A stretch of DNA of 64,000 nucleotides. Source: JBBTSQ01 sp039795895. GTDB lineage: Bacteria > Patescibacteriota > Minisyncoccia > Phycocordibacterales > JBAYGS01. Numbering within the stretch: position 1 is the stretch's first letter; every line of letters starts with the position of its first letter. Below, one piece after another: positions 7,903 to 16,741 of this stretch. Both the position numbers and the translations under genes were made by a program. The notes beneath the pieces are model-generated. The model saw only the letters and a program-made list of their open reading frames with translations. It was not told where the DNA came from and searched no databases. The stretch is taken from positions 36,109-100,108 of the forward strand of contig JBDKKW010000002.1 in assembly GCA_039795895.1 (NCBI GenBank), in the 5' to 3' direction.

Positions 7903-8547
7903 TTATCTAACTTCGATCGACTTCACCACAATCGCCGTCTCAGGAATATCATTCTGTCCTGTTCGTACATTTTCTATTTTATCCACCACATCCATTCCCT
8001 TCACCACTTTACCGAAGACTGTATGATGTCCATCAAGCCATGGAGTCGAAGGCGCGGTCACAATGAAAAATTGTGAGCCGTTGGTATTTGGTCCTGAGTT
8101 TGCCATCGCGAGTACGCCACGTACCAGCTTCTCACTATTGATTTCATCCGCAAATGCATAGCCCGGACCACCACGACCATACAATGTCTTATCATCACCC
8201 TTTGAAAGCGGATCACCACCTTGGATCATAAAGCCTTTGATCACGCGATGGAACTTGGTCAAATTGTAAAAATCCTTCTGTGCGAGAGCAACAAAATTTG
8301 CTACGGTCTTTGGCGCTTTGTCAGCAAAGAACGCAATTTCGATATCGCCCGATGTCGTGTGCAAAATCACTCCAGTTGGGTTTTTAATTTCAGTTGGTTT
8401 AGTTGGTTCGGTCATAGTTTCTTTTTTTATTTCATTAGTTGCGGTGGTACCTTGAGTTTCAATACGTGGTTTGTTGTAGATACCCACGATCAAGCCAAGT
8501 GCTAACACTACCACAACTGCCCAAACAATAGTCGCATTATGTGACAT
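7903..8547 (-). CDS. membrane-anchored cyclophilin-type peptidyl-prolyl isomerase
   Basis: 214 aa. One N-terminal membrane segment (IVWAVVVVLALGLIVGIY) and a Thr/Lys/Pro-rich linker precede a cyclophilin domain from about residue 58. Family motifs are visible: FHRVIKGFMIQGGDP with the catalytic Arg, AMANSGPNTNGSQFFI, and LDGHHTVFGKVVKGMDVV. It isomerises Xaa-Pro bonds and should act outside the membrane on secreted proteins. The gene lies downstream of hpf on the same strand, with a 30-nt gap. Confidence 0.92.
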   Translation of the reverse strand: MSHNATIVWAVVVVLALGLIVGIYNKPRIETQGTTATNEIKKETMTEPTKPTEIKNPTGVILHTTSGDIEIAFFADKAPKTVANFVALAQKDFYNLTKFHRVIKGFMIQGGDPLSKGDDKTLYGRGGPGYAFADEINSEKLVRGVLAMANSGPNTNGSQFFIVTAPSTPWLDGHHTVFGKVVKGMDVVDKIENVRTGQNDIPETAIVVKSIEVR

Positions 8548-8577
8548 TACTTTTTAAAAATTACTACTAATTGAGTA

Positions 8578-8961
8578 TTATTCTGCATCACCCTCTCCTC
8601 CCGTCATACCCTTAAACATATTCTTAATCTTCTGCCCTCCTCGACGCAACAACGAAAGCTTTTTTGTCTTATTACTTCGAAGCTCAGCGAGCATTTGATC
8701 TTTTACCACATCAATCGCAGCATAGAGATCAGACTCCTCTGCTTCCGCTCGAAAACTTTTACCTCCCACATGGAGATTGATTTCCGCTCGAAAGACGTCG
8801 CCTGATTTATGATGTTTACTGACCTTCCCCAACTCGACATAGCACATCGCTGAGTCATCGGTTGAGGCAACAAATTTATCAAAAGCAGTCAGTCGCTTTG
8901 CCAAATACTCTGAGATGGCTGTCGTAAGCTCCATCTGCGTTGCTTTGACGTTTGTTTTCAT
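8578..8961 (-). CDS. hpf: ribosome hibernation promoting factor (HPF/RaiA family)
   Basis: 127 aa, short form. It binds the ribosome and stabilises inactive 70S or 100S particles in starvation. The N-terminal beta-alpha domain is recognisable: MKTNVKATQMELTTAISEYL, then VELGKVSKHHKSGDVFRAEI, and AEAEESDLYAAIDVVKDQM. The C-terminus is a basic tail (LSLLRRGGQKIKNMFKGMTGG), not the long-form dimerisation domain. It is the upstream member of a pair with the cyclophilin gene. Confidence 0.85.
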   Translation of the reverse strand: MKTNVKATQMELTTAISEYLAKRLTAFDKFVASTDDSAMCYVELGKVSKHHKSGDVFRAEINLHVGGKSFRAEAEESDLYAAIDVVKDQMLAELRSNKTKKLSLLRRGGQKIKNMFKGMTGGEGDAE

Positions 8962-9038
8962 AGGATTACTTTAATTAACTGTTAACCCTCTTACACTCTA
9001 AGTATACCAAATAAGTAGCCGAAAAAGAACACGTATTG

Positions 9039-9263
9039 TTACACAATATCCACCGAAATAATCTTTGATGGAGACTGATGCCCACTGACGATTCGTATCG
9101 CTTTTGCTCGCGGACCGAAATGTTCCCGCACAAGCGCAAGCACTCGCGTGTTCGCTCGATTTTGTTCCGCCGGCTCTTTTACCCGTATGTCAAAATGATC
9201 GTCCGCTATTTTGGTAAATTGCTCCTCTTTTGAGTCGGGAGTAACTTTGAGTTTGATATACAT
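9039..9263 (-). CDS. DUF167 (YggU-like) protein
   Basis: 74 aa. Matches DUF167: KLKVTPDSKEEQF, then FDIRVKEPAEQNRANTRVL, and IVSGHQSPSKIISV. The family's function is not settled. A CATACT -10 box ends 7 nt before the ATG, and a CTTTATAC...TTTTTACT stretch lies upstream, as before def, the molybdopterin gene and the efflux adaptor, so the mRNA is probably leaderless. Confidence 0.85.
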   Translation of the reverse strand: MYIKLKVTPDSKEEQFTKIADDHFDIRVKEPAEQNRANTRVLALVREHFGPRAKAIRIVSGHQSPSKIISVDIV

Positions 9264-9305
9264 ATATGGAAGTATGCAGTAAAAAGTAAAATGTATAAAG
9301 GATAG

Positions 9306-9334
9306 AAAAAACCGCCCCTTTCGGAACGGTTTGT
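9306..9334 (-). terminator. terminator of the paralogue pair
   Basis: AAACCG (9309-9314) pairs with CGGTTT (9327-9332), extended by CC/GG; a T6 run follows on the minus strand. Confidence 0.75.
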
Positions 9335-9347
9335 GAGCTGAAAAGTC

Positions 9348-9815
9348 TTACTGACTTTGCTGATACTCATTGAGGATCAGAATGAACGGGTATCGCCTAC
9401 CCGTGTAGGCATAGCCTCGCAAAATATCCTTCATCCCGCGATGCTCTTCGTGATAGCCGAAGTTGAACGACAGTCGATTGGCCCACCAGTAATACCAGAA
9501 GCCTTCGGTTGCCACGAATTCTCGCCAGCCTCGCACATTGAATTGCACCAGTTTGGCATTGTATCCGCGACCAGCCGATGAGACTTCGACTCTAATCGGT
9601 CGAGTGTCGATCTTTACCACTACCACCCACGGGGCAGTAATGTGCCATCCGCCAGTCTCCTGAAGCCACACATCACCCGTAATATAATTTCGGGCAATAC
9701 CCGCTTGCGTGGGTTCGGTGTAGTTGAGGAGTGCACAGTAGCCAATGAGGATAAGCAGAGACGTTCCACCCCCGAGACCTACCCACTTTTGCCACTTGAG
9801 AAGAAAGTCTTTCAC
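9348..9815 (-). CDS. membrane-anchored SPFH-like protein, second of two paralogues
   Basis: 155 aa. One N-terminal membrane segment (GGGTSLLILIGYCALLNY) is followed by a beta-rich region: ITGDVWLQETGGWHITAPWV, VVKIDTRPIRVEV, NAKLVQFNVRGWREFV, and MKDILRGYAY. The G-W-x-x-x-A-P-W and K-I-D-x-R-P patterns recall the start of SPFH/prohibitin domains, but the helical half is missing, so I call it SPFH-like only. It overlaps its upstream paralogue by 4 nt (ATGA), implying coupled translation. Function unknown. Confidence 0.6.
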   Translation of the reverse strand: MKDFLLKWQKWVGLGGGTSLLILIGYCALLNYTEPTQAGIARNYITGDVWLQETGGWHITAPWVVVVKIDTRPIRVEVSSAGRGYNAKLVQFNVRGWREFVATEGFWYYWWANRLSFNFGYHEEHRGMKDILRGYAYTGRRYPFILILNEYQQSQ

Positions 9816-10369
9816 TTCTTTCCTTGTGGTTGAGGGTGAGTCGCCGGTTGATTAGGAGTCGCAACCTGCACACGGATCGGCTGAACCGGCTGTGTCGGCA
9901 GTTGACCTTGATTGGGTTGAAGCACGCTGACCACCGTCAGAAACGGACAGTCGCGTCCCTCATCACGATCAAAGGCGTATGACTTGAGAATTTCAAGCAT
10001 ACCACTAGTGAGATCTCCCGCATCACGCCCATGCCAATCAATAAAGGTTCTCAAACCTTCAGGATTAAACCTGACCAACTTCGCATTCAAGATGCGTGAA
10101 TTTGCACTGATGGTCACCTGATGAGGACGGAGGTCGATGGTGTGCACACTATTAATAACAGGTGTGCGAGTATACCATCCCGGCCGATCGATCGTCTCAA
10201 TCTGGCCGGTGATACGGTTGTAGTTGAATCCGAGCTCGTGGACATCAACGTCAGTAACCCACCACATCCGCCAAGCCCCCACACCCAAGACACCGACCAC
10301 AATAACCACACCCAGAAAAACCAGCAATTTGAAACCAAGGCTGGAGTCGGAGTTTGAATTTGAGTTCAT
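9812..10369 (-). CDS. membrane-anchored SPFH-like protein, first of two paralogues
   Basis: 185 aa from the ATG at 10369, chosen for the AAAGG motif just upstream. Layout matches the downstream gene: Ser/Asn-rich start, one membrane segment (LLVFLGVVIVVGVLGVGAW), then ITGQIETIDRPGWYTRTPV, VHTIDLRPHQVTI, NAKLVRFNPEGLRTFI and MLEILKSYAF. The C-terminus adds a Pro/Gln-rich tail (QPVQPIRVQVATPNQPATH) that may be an unstructured extracytoplasmic arm. The pair clearly arose by duplication. No catalytic motif is seen. Confidence 0.6.
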   Translation of the reverse strand: MNSNSNSDSSLGFKLLVFLGVVIVVGVLGVGAWRMWWVTDVDVHELGFNYNRITGQIETIDRPGWYTRTPVINSVHTIDLRPHQVTISANSRILNAKLVRFNPEGLRTFIDWHGRDAGDLTSGMLEILKSYAFDRDEGRDCPFLTVVSVLQPNQGQLPTQPVQPIRVQVATPNQPATHPQPQGKK

Positions 10370-10482
10370 TTTTTTCCTTTTCTTTCTTTGTTTGTTACAG
10401 TACCGCGCCAGAAAAAGCTCTAGCGTATTCCATTTACTATTATACACATAAATACAAAGGTGTCAATAGATTCACTTTTCGC

Positions 10483-10511
10483 TTGCAATTACTCATAAAA
10501 TATGCTATACT
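10483..10511 (+). promoter_or_regulatory. promoter of the 83-aa gene
   Basis: TTGCAA, a 17-nt spacer, then TATACT preceded by TGC (extended -10). It faces the gene at 10545 with a leader of about 27 nt. Confidence 0.65.
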
Positions 10512-10544
10512 CTCCACAGATTCAAGCTCTGTCCCACGAAAATT

Positions 10545-10796
10545 ATGAAAAGATTCGCAAAGATCCTCGTGCTCACGATCATCCTGGCCTCGGTCGCAGT
10601 GGTCCACCACCATCACCGTAAGGAAATGGCACGGAAGCAGGCTATCGCGCAATTCCTCAAGTTCGTGAACGAGGAAATGCCGAAGCTCAACGAAGCAGAC
10701 AAACGGCGAGGCTTCGTTGAATTCCCCGACATCCCCTTCCCGGTCATCACCGAAGAGGCCCCGAAGGTCCCCGCAAATGAGGCCTTCACCAAGTAG
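10545..10796 (+). CDS. small exported or membrane-tethered protein, 83 aa
   Basis: The N-terminus is a signal or anchor (MKRFAKILVLTIILASVAVV) followed by four His. The rest is charged and probably helical, ending in a Pro-rich tail (PFPVITEEAPKVPANEAF). No family is recognised. It has its own promoter upstream and terminator 14 nt downstream. Confidence 0.55.
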   Translation: MKRFAKILVLTIILASVAVVHHHHRKEMARKQAIAQFLKFVNEEMPKLNEADKRRGFVEFPDIPFPVITEEAPKVPANEAFTK

Positions 10797-10810
10797 CACT
10801 CCTGCTACAC

Positions 10811-10839
10811 CCCACAGTCACTCTGTGGGTTTTCTTTTT
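10811..10839 (+). terminator. rho-independent terminator
   Basis: CCCACAG / CTGTGGG with a 5-nt loop and a T-rich run. Confidence 0.85.
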
Positions 10840-10883
10840 GAAAATTAAAACCGATCGATTTGGTCGAACGGTTTGTTGCAATC

Positions 10884-11141
10884 TCACTTCGCTTTCTTCT
10901 TTTTTTTCTTTGCCGGCACGACCACAAACTCACTGGGGTCATACCACGCCTCGTGTCCACCTTTGTGTTGCACCTTGTAGCACAAGCCGTGCGCATCACT
11001 GTGGGTAATGACGGTTCCCGTGATTTTCCACCGACGCTTTTCCCACGCTCCATCTGTCCACTCACTGCGCTTGTCGTGGTTGGGCTTGGTGGTTCGCACT
11101 GTGGTCCCGGGCGAAACGGGCGGATATTTCTTGGTGGCCAT
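10884..11141 (-). CDS. small basic hypothetical protein, 85 aa
   Basis: The start at 11141 is fixed by AGAAAGG upstream. The middle reads like a small SH3/KOW-type beta barrel (PGTTVRTTK, WKITGTVITHSDAHGLCYKV, HEAWYDPSEFVVV) and the end is a Lys-rich tail (PAKKKKKKAK), which could bind nucleic acid. This is inference; I do not recognise a family. Confidence 0.55.
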   Translation of the reverse strand: MATKKYPPVSPGTTVRTTKPNHDKRSEWTDGAWEKRRWKITGTVITHSDAHGLCYKVQHKGGHEAWYDPSEFVVVPAKKKKKKAK

Positions 11142-11373
11142 ACAGAATCCTTTCTTGTATTTATCTTGGTTGCAGAACAATTCAGACGAAAACGTAGCAC
11201 ACAATACCATACAAATCAAATGGGTCGACAGATGACTCTTGACAAACAATCTATAGTATGCTAGCTTGCAGACATCCGGAACTAATTTCGGAAAACTCAA
11301 GCGTAAGACGCATACTTAGGCGTTTTGGCATGGGAGCACATCGAAAACAAAAAAGAAAGAAAAGGATAGTATT

Positions 11374-11853
11374 ATGAAAAAGCAAGCGTTCCTCGGCGGT
11401 TCATGCAACCCCACCGTCTGGCGTGCCGAGATCGCGATCCCTGCCTTTTTGGCTGCGGGTGTCGCCTTCTACAACCCCCAGGTGGATGATTGGAACGAAA
11501 AGGACGCCGCCTACAAGGCCGCGGGCATTGTCGGAGGCATCACGGAAGTCGAGGGCAACGAAAAGCGTGATTCGCAAGAACTGCTTTTCGTCATCGACAG
11601 TCAGACCCGGGCCATCGCCTCGATCCTCGAAGCGACCGAATATGCCGCGAGTGGTCGCCAGGTCACACTGGTGATCAACAACATCCCGGACGGCACAGTG
11701 GTCGAAAATCAGACCATCACCGGACGCGAGCTGAAGGATCTGAATCGCGCTCGGTCGTATCTCCTGGATGTGGCCAAGCGCCACTCGGGAAACGTCAGCG
11801 TGTTTCCGGACGTCGAGAGCGCTGTCGCTCACCTCATCGAAAAACTCAAGTAA
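11374..11853 (+). CDS. nucleoside 2-deoxyribosyltransferase-like protein
   Basis: 159 aa, starts after AAAGGA. The pattern FLGGSCNPTVWR, then FYNPQVDDWNEKDA, ELLFVIDSQTRAIASILEA and GRQVTLVINNI fits the nucleoside 2-deoxyribosyltransferase-like family, which cleaves or transfers N-glycosidic bonds of nucleosides or nucleotides. The Glu in SILEA is at the expected catalytic place. It may act in nucleotide salvage or house-cleaning. The gene is visibly GC-richer at third positions than its neighbours, which hints at recent transfer. Confidence 0.7.
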   Translation: MKKQAFLGGSCNPTVWRAEIAIPAFLAAGVAFYNPQVDDWNEKDAAYKAAGIVGGITEVEGNEKRDSQELLFVIDSQTRAIASILEATEYAASGRQVTLVINNIPDGTVVENQTITGRELKDLNRARSYLLDVAKRHSGNVSVFPDVESAVAHLIEKLK

Positions 11854-11944
11854 GCTTTTGTCTGCCTACGGGTAGACGAGAGCAAGTATGTTTCTGCCAA
11901 ACTAGCTTTTGGTGGAAAGATACCGTCTGCCCTGCAGACAAAAC

Positions 11945-11975
11945 ACCGTCGGCACATTTGTGCTGGCGGTTTTTT
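11945..11975 (+). terminator. terminator after the deoxyribosyltransferase-like gene
   Basis: ACCGTCGGCAC and GTGCTGGCGGT form an imperfect stem around ATTT, followed by a T6 run. Confidence 0.8.
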
Positions 11976-11978
11976 ATT

Positions 11979-14825
11979 TTATCTTCCTTGAGAGAGTGTC
12001 GTTTCGAGTGTTTGTTCCAAACCTTGTAGGTCGGTGGCAATAATGTGCGACATCTTTTCTTTTGCTAACTTAAGAAAGGTAATAAAAAAGTCTCGATACA
12101 CTTTATAGTCATCATTTTCTGCTAATTCTTGGCTTCCAAAATCTTTTTTCAAGAATTCTTGCAAAGTCTCAACTCCCATCTGACTCTTAAGAATCTCAAG
12201 AATCGCCTTATCGGGACTTGTCGCTGATAAGATTGAATCAATATGAGGAACCAATGCACTTGCCACCTCAGCAAAACGTCCGGTGTCACTCACCAAAACC
12301 AACCCTGCGTTTCTTTTAAGCGCCTCATTGATTTCCATAATACTATACAGACCTCCGTTGCCGACCACCAACACCTGCTTTTGTCCCACACTCATCCGGT
12401 GATACAGCGCCTCCATATACGCAATATGGGTAATATATTTTGAAGTATATTTATCCAAACCCCTCTTATTCCACTCTGCTGGAATAGGTGTCACAAGAGT
12501 ATCAACAGGGGTATTTGCATATACTGAACCATCACCTTCCGCAACAAACCTATTTCCTGGAAAGTAGACACTCCCTCCTGGATTGATGGCGAAAAAATGT
12601 GCGCGATCAGCGTGCGCCAAATGGCCATACTGCCTACCATACTCGATGTTTAATTGCCCAAAGACCGTGCCTATTCCTGATTGTGTCCCTGGCACACCGA
12701 CATTAGCCTTATGCGCATGAGCGACACGACCAACCGTGTCACCAAAGATTTGCAACGGATTCACGACCCCGTCCAAATGTTTACACCCACCAATAATATT
12801 AATCAGAGGCCTATCACGATCAATCCTCAATGCATCGAGACATGACTCCTCAATATGAAATGGAATAGTTTGACTAGGATCATTCAACCGATACTCAAGT
12901 GACACCATACGGGCAGTCACGCCTTGATTACTTACTGCCTCATCGAAACCAGTAGGACAGATCTTGCGAGCTCCTACGATAAATGCATCATCAAATACTA
13001 CATCAGTGGTTTGCACCTCGGGAGAAAACTTTTCCTCAAAATGTCTCTGACTAAGAATATTTTTATAGAGGAAGGTTGAGTATTCCTCTTTTGCTTGTTC
13101 AAAAAGAGCAATCAGTGCGTTTGTAGAATCAGAGTCAGAAGGCGACTGTCTAACCTTATCATACAAACTGTTCGCGACCGCATATTTCTCAGAAACGTTA
13201 TTCAATACAAAATGAAGACAATTTTCAATAGAATCAGATACATACATGTCTTTCCGCAAGCTCTCTAGCGAGTTTGAAAAAGAGTGAAAAATTCGCAAAG
13301 CACTCTCGAGACCGTCGTACGATGCGCGATCAAACATCGGCATCCTCTCAAAAACACCTCTTACGTGTGGTGGTATATGCTTTTTCTCATTGATCAGTAC
13401 TCGCGCAAGCACCGCATCATGCATAACCCCCACAAATGAATGTTGGTCGCCTTCCTTAGACTTTTTATATTGTCCGCGAAAGACCGCATATCGATCAGCC
13501 TCAGATGTTTGTCCGGTATGTGAGAGAAAATGGTGGACCAATTTTACAATATTGTAATAATTAGGACTATTCAATATCTTCGATTCCACCTCATACGAAT
13601 CAGTAGCGACTCGATTTGCCGAGTACCCAGATAATTCAACCGACTCCTTTGTATAGATATAACCACTTATTAAGCTCGTCATCTCTTCTGCGAGTTGCAT
13701 AATCAACACACACTCCTCTTTTGATTGAGCCTGTTCAATGATACCGTCGGGAAGTATCCACCCGTTCTCAACAACACTACGCGCCACCGATGCGGGACCA
13801 GTTTTTTTTACATACTCAAAAAAAGTATTTTCGGCACAACCTACTCGTGTCAAAAACTGCCCATCTTGATTCTGCTGTATTACACCAACAGTACCGCGTT
13901 CATTATTTGTTTTAGCCCGTTGAACTTTTAGTTCAGTGACCGAATCAGCGTCGAGCCAATTTCCACGTTCAAATTCAGTAATTGTCGCATCATCAATCAA
14001 GCCATATGGTAGATGCGAATAAAAACCAGAAAAAGTGATCGAGATACCGTTTGAATCCAACAAAATATGTGCTCGATCTTTGACGCGTAACGGCTCCGCT
14101 CTACGAGACATAAAAAGATGATTGATGATTCGGGCACGCTCACGACGAGCTTCGTGTATCAATTCCCCGCCCTCGAGTGTTCGAAGCGTATTAATACACT
14201 GTATAATCTTTTGTGGCTCAACACTTTTAAACTTTTTCTTAGTGAAAATTTCTTCGGGCACAAAACCCAGCTCACAAATAAGATCCTCAATTACTGTCGG
14301 ATTATTGAACAGCGGATCAATCAAATCGATCCATTTATTACTCTGGACATCGAGTATTCTTGCACACTCTTGTTGTAAATCGACTAGATATGTTTCTTGG
14401 GTGGTATTCGGGTTTTTATCCAAAAAAGAAAGTCTTTCGTATAATGCAACCGCACTTACTCCCTTGAGTGATTCTGGGGTCATTTGCGCAGGAACCTCCG
14501 TATCAACACCACTACCTGTACCTAGTGTCGACGACCATTCCAACAACCCTCGCATAAACACTGCCTCAGCACTTTCCCCTTCAGCGACCAAATGGCGGAG
14601 ATCTGCCCCTTTGTGTCCATTCAAGTGAGAAAGTAGTCTAATATTTTCCCCAACAACAGACTTTTGTTCTGGAGACAAAGCATCAAACCACGCATGGTCG
14701 ACGGATTCGATGGTGACACCATCATCTCCCCGACTCACACCAAAAACAATATCATCTATTCGCGTATGCATATCCTGACTAACGGAATCATCAGCCGATG
14801 TTGTTGTAATTATCTTTTCAGGCAT
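11979..14825 (-). CDS. large protein with a C-terminal LSDAT/SLOG-like domain, 948 aa
   Basis: The first two thirds show no motif I recognise; they look mainly helical and soluble, with no signal peptide. From about residue 670 the sequence becomes Rossmann-like: LINIIGGCKHLDGVVNPL, VGVPGTQSGIGTVFGQLN, FFAINPGGSVYFPGN, and VLVVGNGGLYSIMEIN with GLVLVSDTGRFAEVAS. These Gly-rich steps resemble the LSDAT branch of the SLOG superfamily (also at the start of TRPM channels), thought to bind nucleotide-type ligands. If right, this could be a ligand sensor or processing enzyme with a large partner domain. It stands alone next to tRNA-Asn. Domain call is moderate, function unknown. Confidence 0.6.
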   Translation of the reverse strand: MPEKIITTTSADDSVSQDMHTRIDDIVFGVSRGDDGVTIESVDHAWFDALSPEQKSVVGENIRLLSHLNGHKGADLRHLVAEGESAEAVFMRGLLEWSSTLGTGSGVDTEVPAQMTPESLKGVSAVALYERLSFLDKNPNTTQETYLVDLQQECARILDVQSNKWIDLIDPLFNNPTVIEDLICELGFVPEEIFTKKKFKSVEPQKIIQCINTLRTLEGGELIHEARRERARIINHLFMSRRAEPLRVKDRAHILLDSNGISITFSGFYSHLPYGLIDDATITEFERGNWLDADSVTELKVQRAKTNNERGTVGVIQQNQDGQFLTRVGCAENTFFEYVKKTGPASVARSVVENGWILPDGIIEQAQSKEECVLIMQLAEEMTSLISGYIYTKESVELSGYSANRVATDSYEVESKILNSPNYYNIVKLVHHFLSHTGQTSEADRYAVFRGQYKKSKEGDQHSFVGVMHDAVLARVLINEKKHIPPHVRGVFERMPMFDRASYDGLESALRIFHSFSNSLESLRKDMYVSDSIENCLHFVLNNVSEKYAVANSLYDKVRQSPSDSDSTNALIALFEQAKEEYSTFLYKNILSQRHFEEKFSPEVQTTDVVFDDAFIVGARKICPTGFDEAVSNQGVTARMVSLEYRLNDPSQTIPFHIEESCLDALRIDRDRPLINIIGGCKHLDGVVNPLQIFGDTVGRVAHAHKANVGVPGTQSGIGTVFGQLNIEYGRQYGHLAHADRAHFFAINPGGSVYFPGNRFVAEGDGSVYANTPVDTLVTPIPAEWNKRGLDKYTSKYITHIAYMEALYHRMSVGQKQVLVVGNGGLYSIMEINEALKRNAGLVLVSDTGRFAEVASALVPHIDSILSATSPDKAILEILKSQMGVETLQEFLKKDFGSQELAENDDYKVYRDFFITFLKLAKEKMSHIIATDLQGLEQTLETTLSQGR

Positions 14826-14900
14826 TATAAGGTTTATTCTATCAGCTCAACGTCTTTACGCCAATAATACCCGCACAGACAACCTAATGAAAAATCGACT

Positions 14901-14928
14901 TTGATTTTTTCTCCAAGTTTGATAGTAT
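14901..14928 (+). promoter_or_regulatory. probable tRNA-Asn promoter
   Basis: TTGATT, a 16-nt spacer, then TAGTAT, about 37 nt before the tRNA. Confidence 0.5.
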
Positions 14929-14964
14929 ACGAGCGTTGCGTTGCAGAAGCATCACAACACCTAT

Positions 14965-15037
14965 TCCGTGGTAGCTCAGCTGGTAGAGCGCCTCGCTGTT
15001 AACGAGGATGTCCTTGGTTCGATCCCAAGCCACGGAG
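14965..15037 (+). tRNA. tRNA-Asn (GTT)
   Basis: A complete cloverleaf can be drawn: acceptor TCCGTGG / CCACGGA, D stem GCTC / GAGC, anticodon arm CCTCG-CTGTTAA-CGAGG with anticodon GTT, T arm CTTGG-TTCGATC-CCAAG, discriminator G. Length 73 nt. The 3' CCA is not encoded. The 3' half overlaps the end of the recombinase reading frame on the other strand, as expected when a mobile element integrates at a tRNA gene. Confidence 0.97.
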
Positions 15038-16741
15038 CAAAGTTGGACAGACCGAGGCAAAAACCTCGGTTTTGTCTTTATCTGCCTCACACAATCTAGG
15101 TTCGAACGCTTCATTTTGTGACTTTGCTGTAAGTAAGCCCTTAGAGATGATCGAGAACACATCTTTGTTGGTAATACTGAGTTTTTTAGTCTTTAGAATT
15201 AGGTTCGAACCGAGAGCCGACAATGCCTCTTGTTTCTCCTCAAAGGTGCCTGTACGGAAGATTTCACTCAGTCCGACGATCAACTTGAAGGCTTTCTTTG
15301 TTTCTTCAAAGTTCGCGGTATCAACTCCGCCAATGTCAGCGAGTACTTGCTTGATTCTACGCTTATCATTCTCAAGCGACTCTTTGTGTTTTAAGAATTC
15401 GTCGTCATTTTCAATAAGTCCCTTCATGCGCATGCGCACCAATTCCTGAGACTCACGCTCTTTTTGTGCCAACTCTCGCTCCCATGTACCTTTACGCTCA
15501 TATTCAGTTTGCCGATCTTGTGTAGCAAGGGTCTCAAGATTTTGAATACACCACTGACTCAACGCTTCCGAAACCTCAAGTTTCTTTTGTAGCTCTTCAA
15601 TCATTGTGTCGTCAATGTGTGACTCACTAACACTCCGCTCCGGACACGTTTCATCCCTTCGCTTGGTGCAGTGATAGAAAATATAATGAAGATAGGTCGG
15701 ATGATCCATCTTTTCGATTTTAGTTTCGCACTTGGGGCATACCTCACGATTTTTATACGCAAACTTAAATTTGCACTCAAAACAAATAAGTTGATGTTTA
15801 TGCTCGGCGGTCACGGATCCACCGCAGGTACCACATTTCGTCCGGCCTCGGTACGGAAACATCTTGATGTTCACACTCGGACACGGCTGACCCTTTCGGC
15901 CCAGCATTGCTTGAATCTGCCAATATTGAGCCTCTGTGATCATTCTCGGGACAGTCTCATCTACTTCATAGCGTTTAGATTCCCTGTTTTCATCCAATCC
16001 GTAAAAGAAACCTGCATAGTATGGGTCTTTAAGCATGGCATAAATTCGAGAGAGCTTGATAGCCGTGCCACCCTCTTTCTGCCGTCGAATTGTTTTTAAT
16101 CCCATGACTTCATCAGAGTATTTGAGTAGTGACCGTACAGAATATTTACCCGTTAGATACATCTCAAGAAGTTTCTTGACCAATGGAAAGCGATCGGGGT
16201 CAACCACGATGCGTCGCTCCCCTTTCTTTCCGTAATCGTTGATATAGCCAGGCTTTGCAATGCCACCAGGAATACCCATTTCATTTTTCTTGCGAAGGCC
16301 TCGCTGAACATCGATACCTTTTGAATCGTTTTCCATCTTTGCCTGGCTCGTAAGCATACTAAAGAAGAATTTATCTTGTGGTGTATTCCGATAAACCTGA
16401 CTTGGTGTAACAATTTCGTGTAGGTGACCTTTATCCATCTGCTCAATGAGTCGCGCAGCGTCGATGGCGTTTCGAGCAAAGCGATTTGGATGCCACCCGA
16501 TAACTCCTTGTACTTTTTTCTGTTCAATGTCTCGGATCAATTGCTCAAAAACAGGACGCGTATAAGCCGTTTTTGCTGAGTGAGATTCGTGCAATATCTG
16601 ATCATCAGAAAGGTGAATCTTTCTACTCTCAGCGAGCTTGCGTAGTTCATTGACTTGAGAATCAATCGACAGAACTTGTTTATCATCTGCCTCACTGGAC
16701 TTGCGCGCATAAAGTCGATAGTTTATTTTTGTTGTTGTCAT
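14999..16741 (-). CDS. large serine recombinase
   Basis: 580 aa. The N-terminal resolvase domain begins YRLYARKSSEADDKQVLSI, with the catalytic Ser in the YARKS context, and continues with HPNRFARNAIDAA. A recombinase domain follows (GGIAKPGYINDYGKKGERRI, DPYYAGFF), then Cys pairs of a zinc ribbon (TKCGTCGGSVTAEH, CFECKFKF, CPKCETK) and a coiled coil near the C-terminus. Such enzymes integrate and excise elements at short att sites. The last ten residues (GLGSNQGHPR) are the antisense of tRNA-Asn, so the reading frame crosses the element border. It is probably the integrase of the element that extends to about 22.5 kb. Confidence 0.92.
   Translation of the reverse strand: MTTTKINYRLYARKSSEADDKQVLSIDSQVNELRKLAESRKIHLSDDQILHESHSAKTAYTRPVFEQLIRDIEQKKVQGVIGWHPNRFARNAIDAARLIEQMDKGHLHEIVTPSQVYRNTPQDKFFFSMLTSQAKMENDSKGIDVQRGLRKKNEMGIPGGIAKPGYINDYGKKGERRIVVDPDRFPLVKKLLEMYLTGKYSVRSLLKYSDEVMGLKTIRRQKEGGTAIKLSRIYAMLKDPYYAGFFYGLDENRESKRYEVDETVPRMITEAQYWQIQAMLGRKGQPCPSVNIKMFPYRGRTKCGTCGGSVTAEHKHQLICFECKFKFAYKNREVCPKCETKIEKMDHPTYLHYIFYHCTKRRDETCPERSVSESHIDDTMIEELQKKLEVSEALSQWCIQNLETLATQDRQTEYERKGTWERELAQKERESQELVRMRMKGLIENDDEFLKHKESLENDKRRIKQVLADIGGVDTANFEETKKAFKLIVGLSEIFRTGTFEEKQEALSALGSNLILKTKKLSITNKDVFSIISKGLLTAKSQNEAFEPRLCEADKDKTEVFASVCPTLLRGLGSNQGHPR
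15051..15074 (+). terminator. tRNA-Asn terminator inside the recombinase 3' end
   Basis: ACCGAGG / CCTCGGT with a 6-nt loop and TTTTG, 13 nt after the tRNA. Confidence 0.75.

Noticed and set aside
14884..15162. 92-codon minus-strand frame over tRNA-Asn
   Set aside because: It is the antisense of the tRNA (AWDRTKDILVN-type false protein) and overlaps the real recombinase and tRNA.
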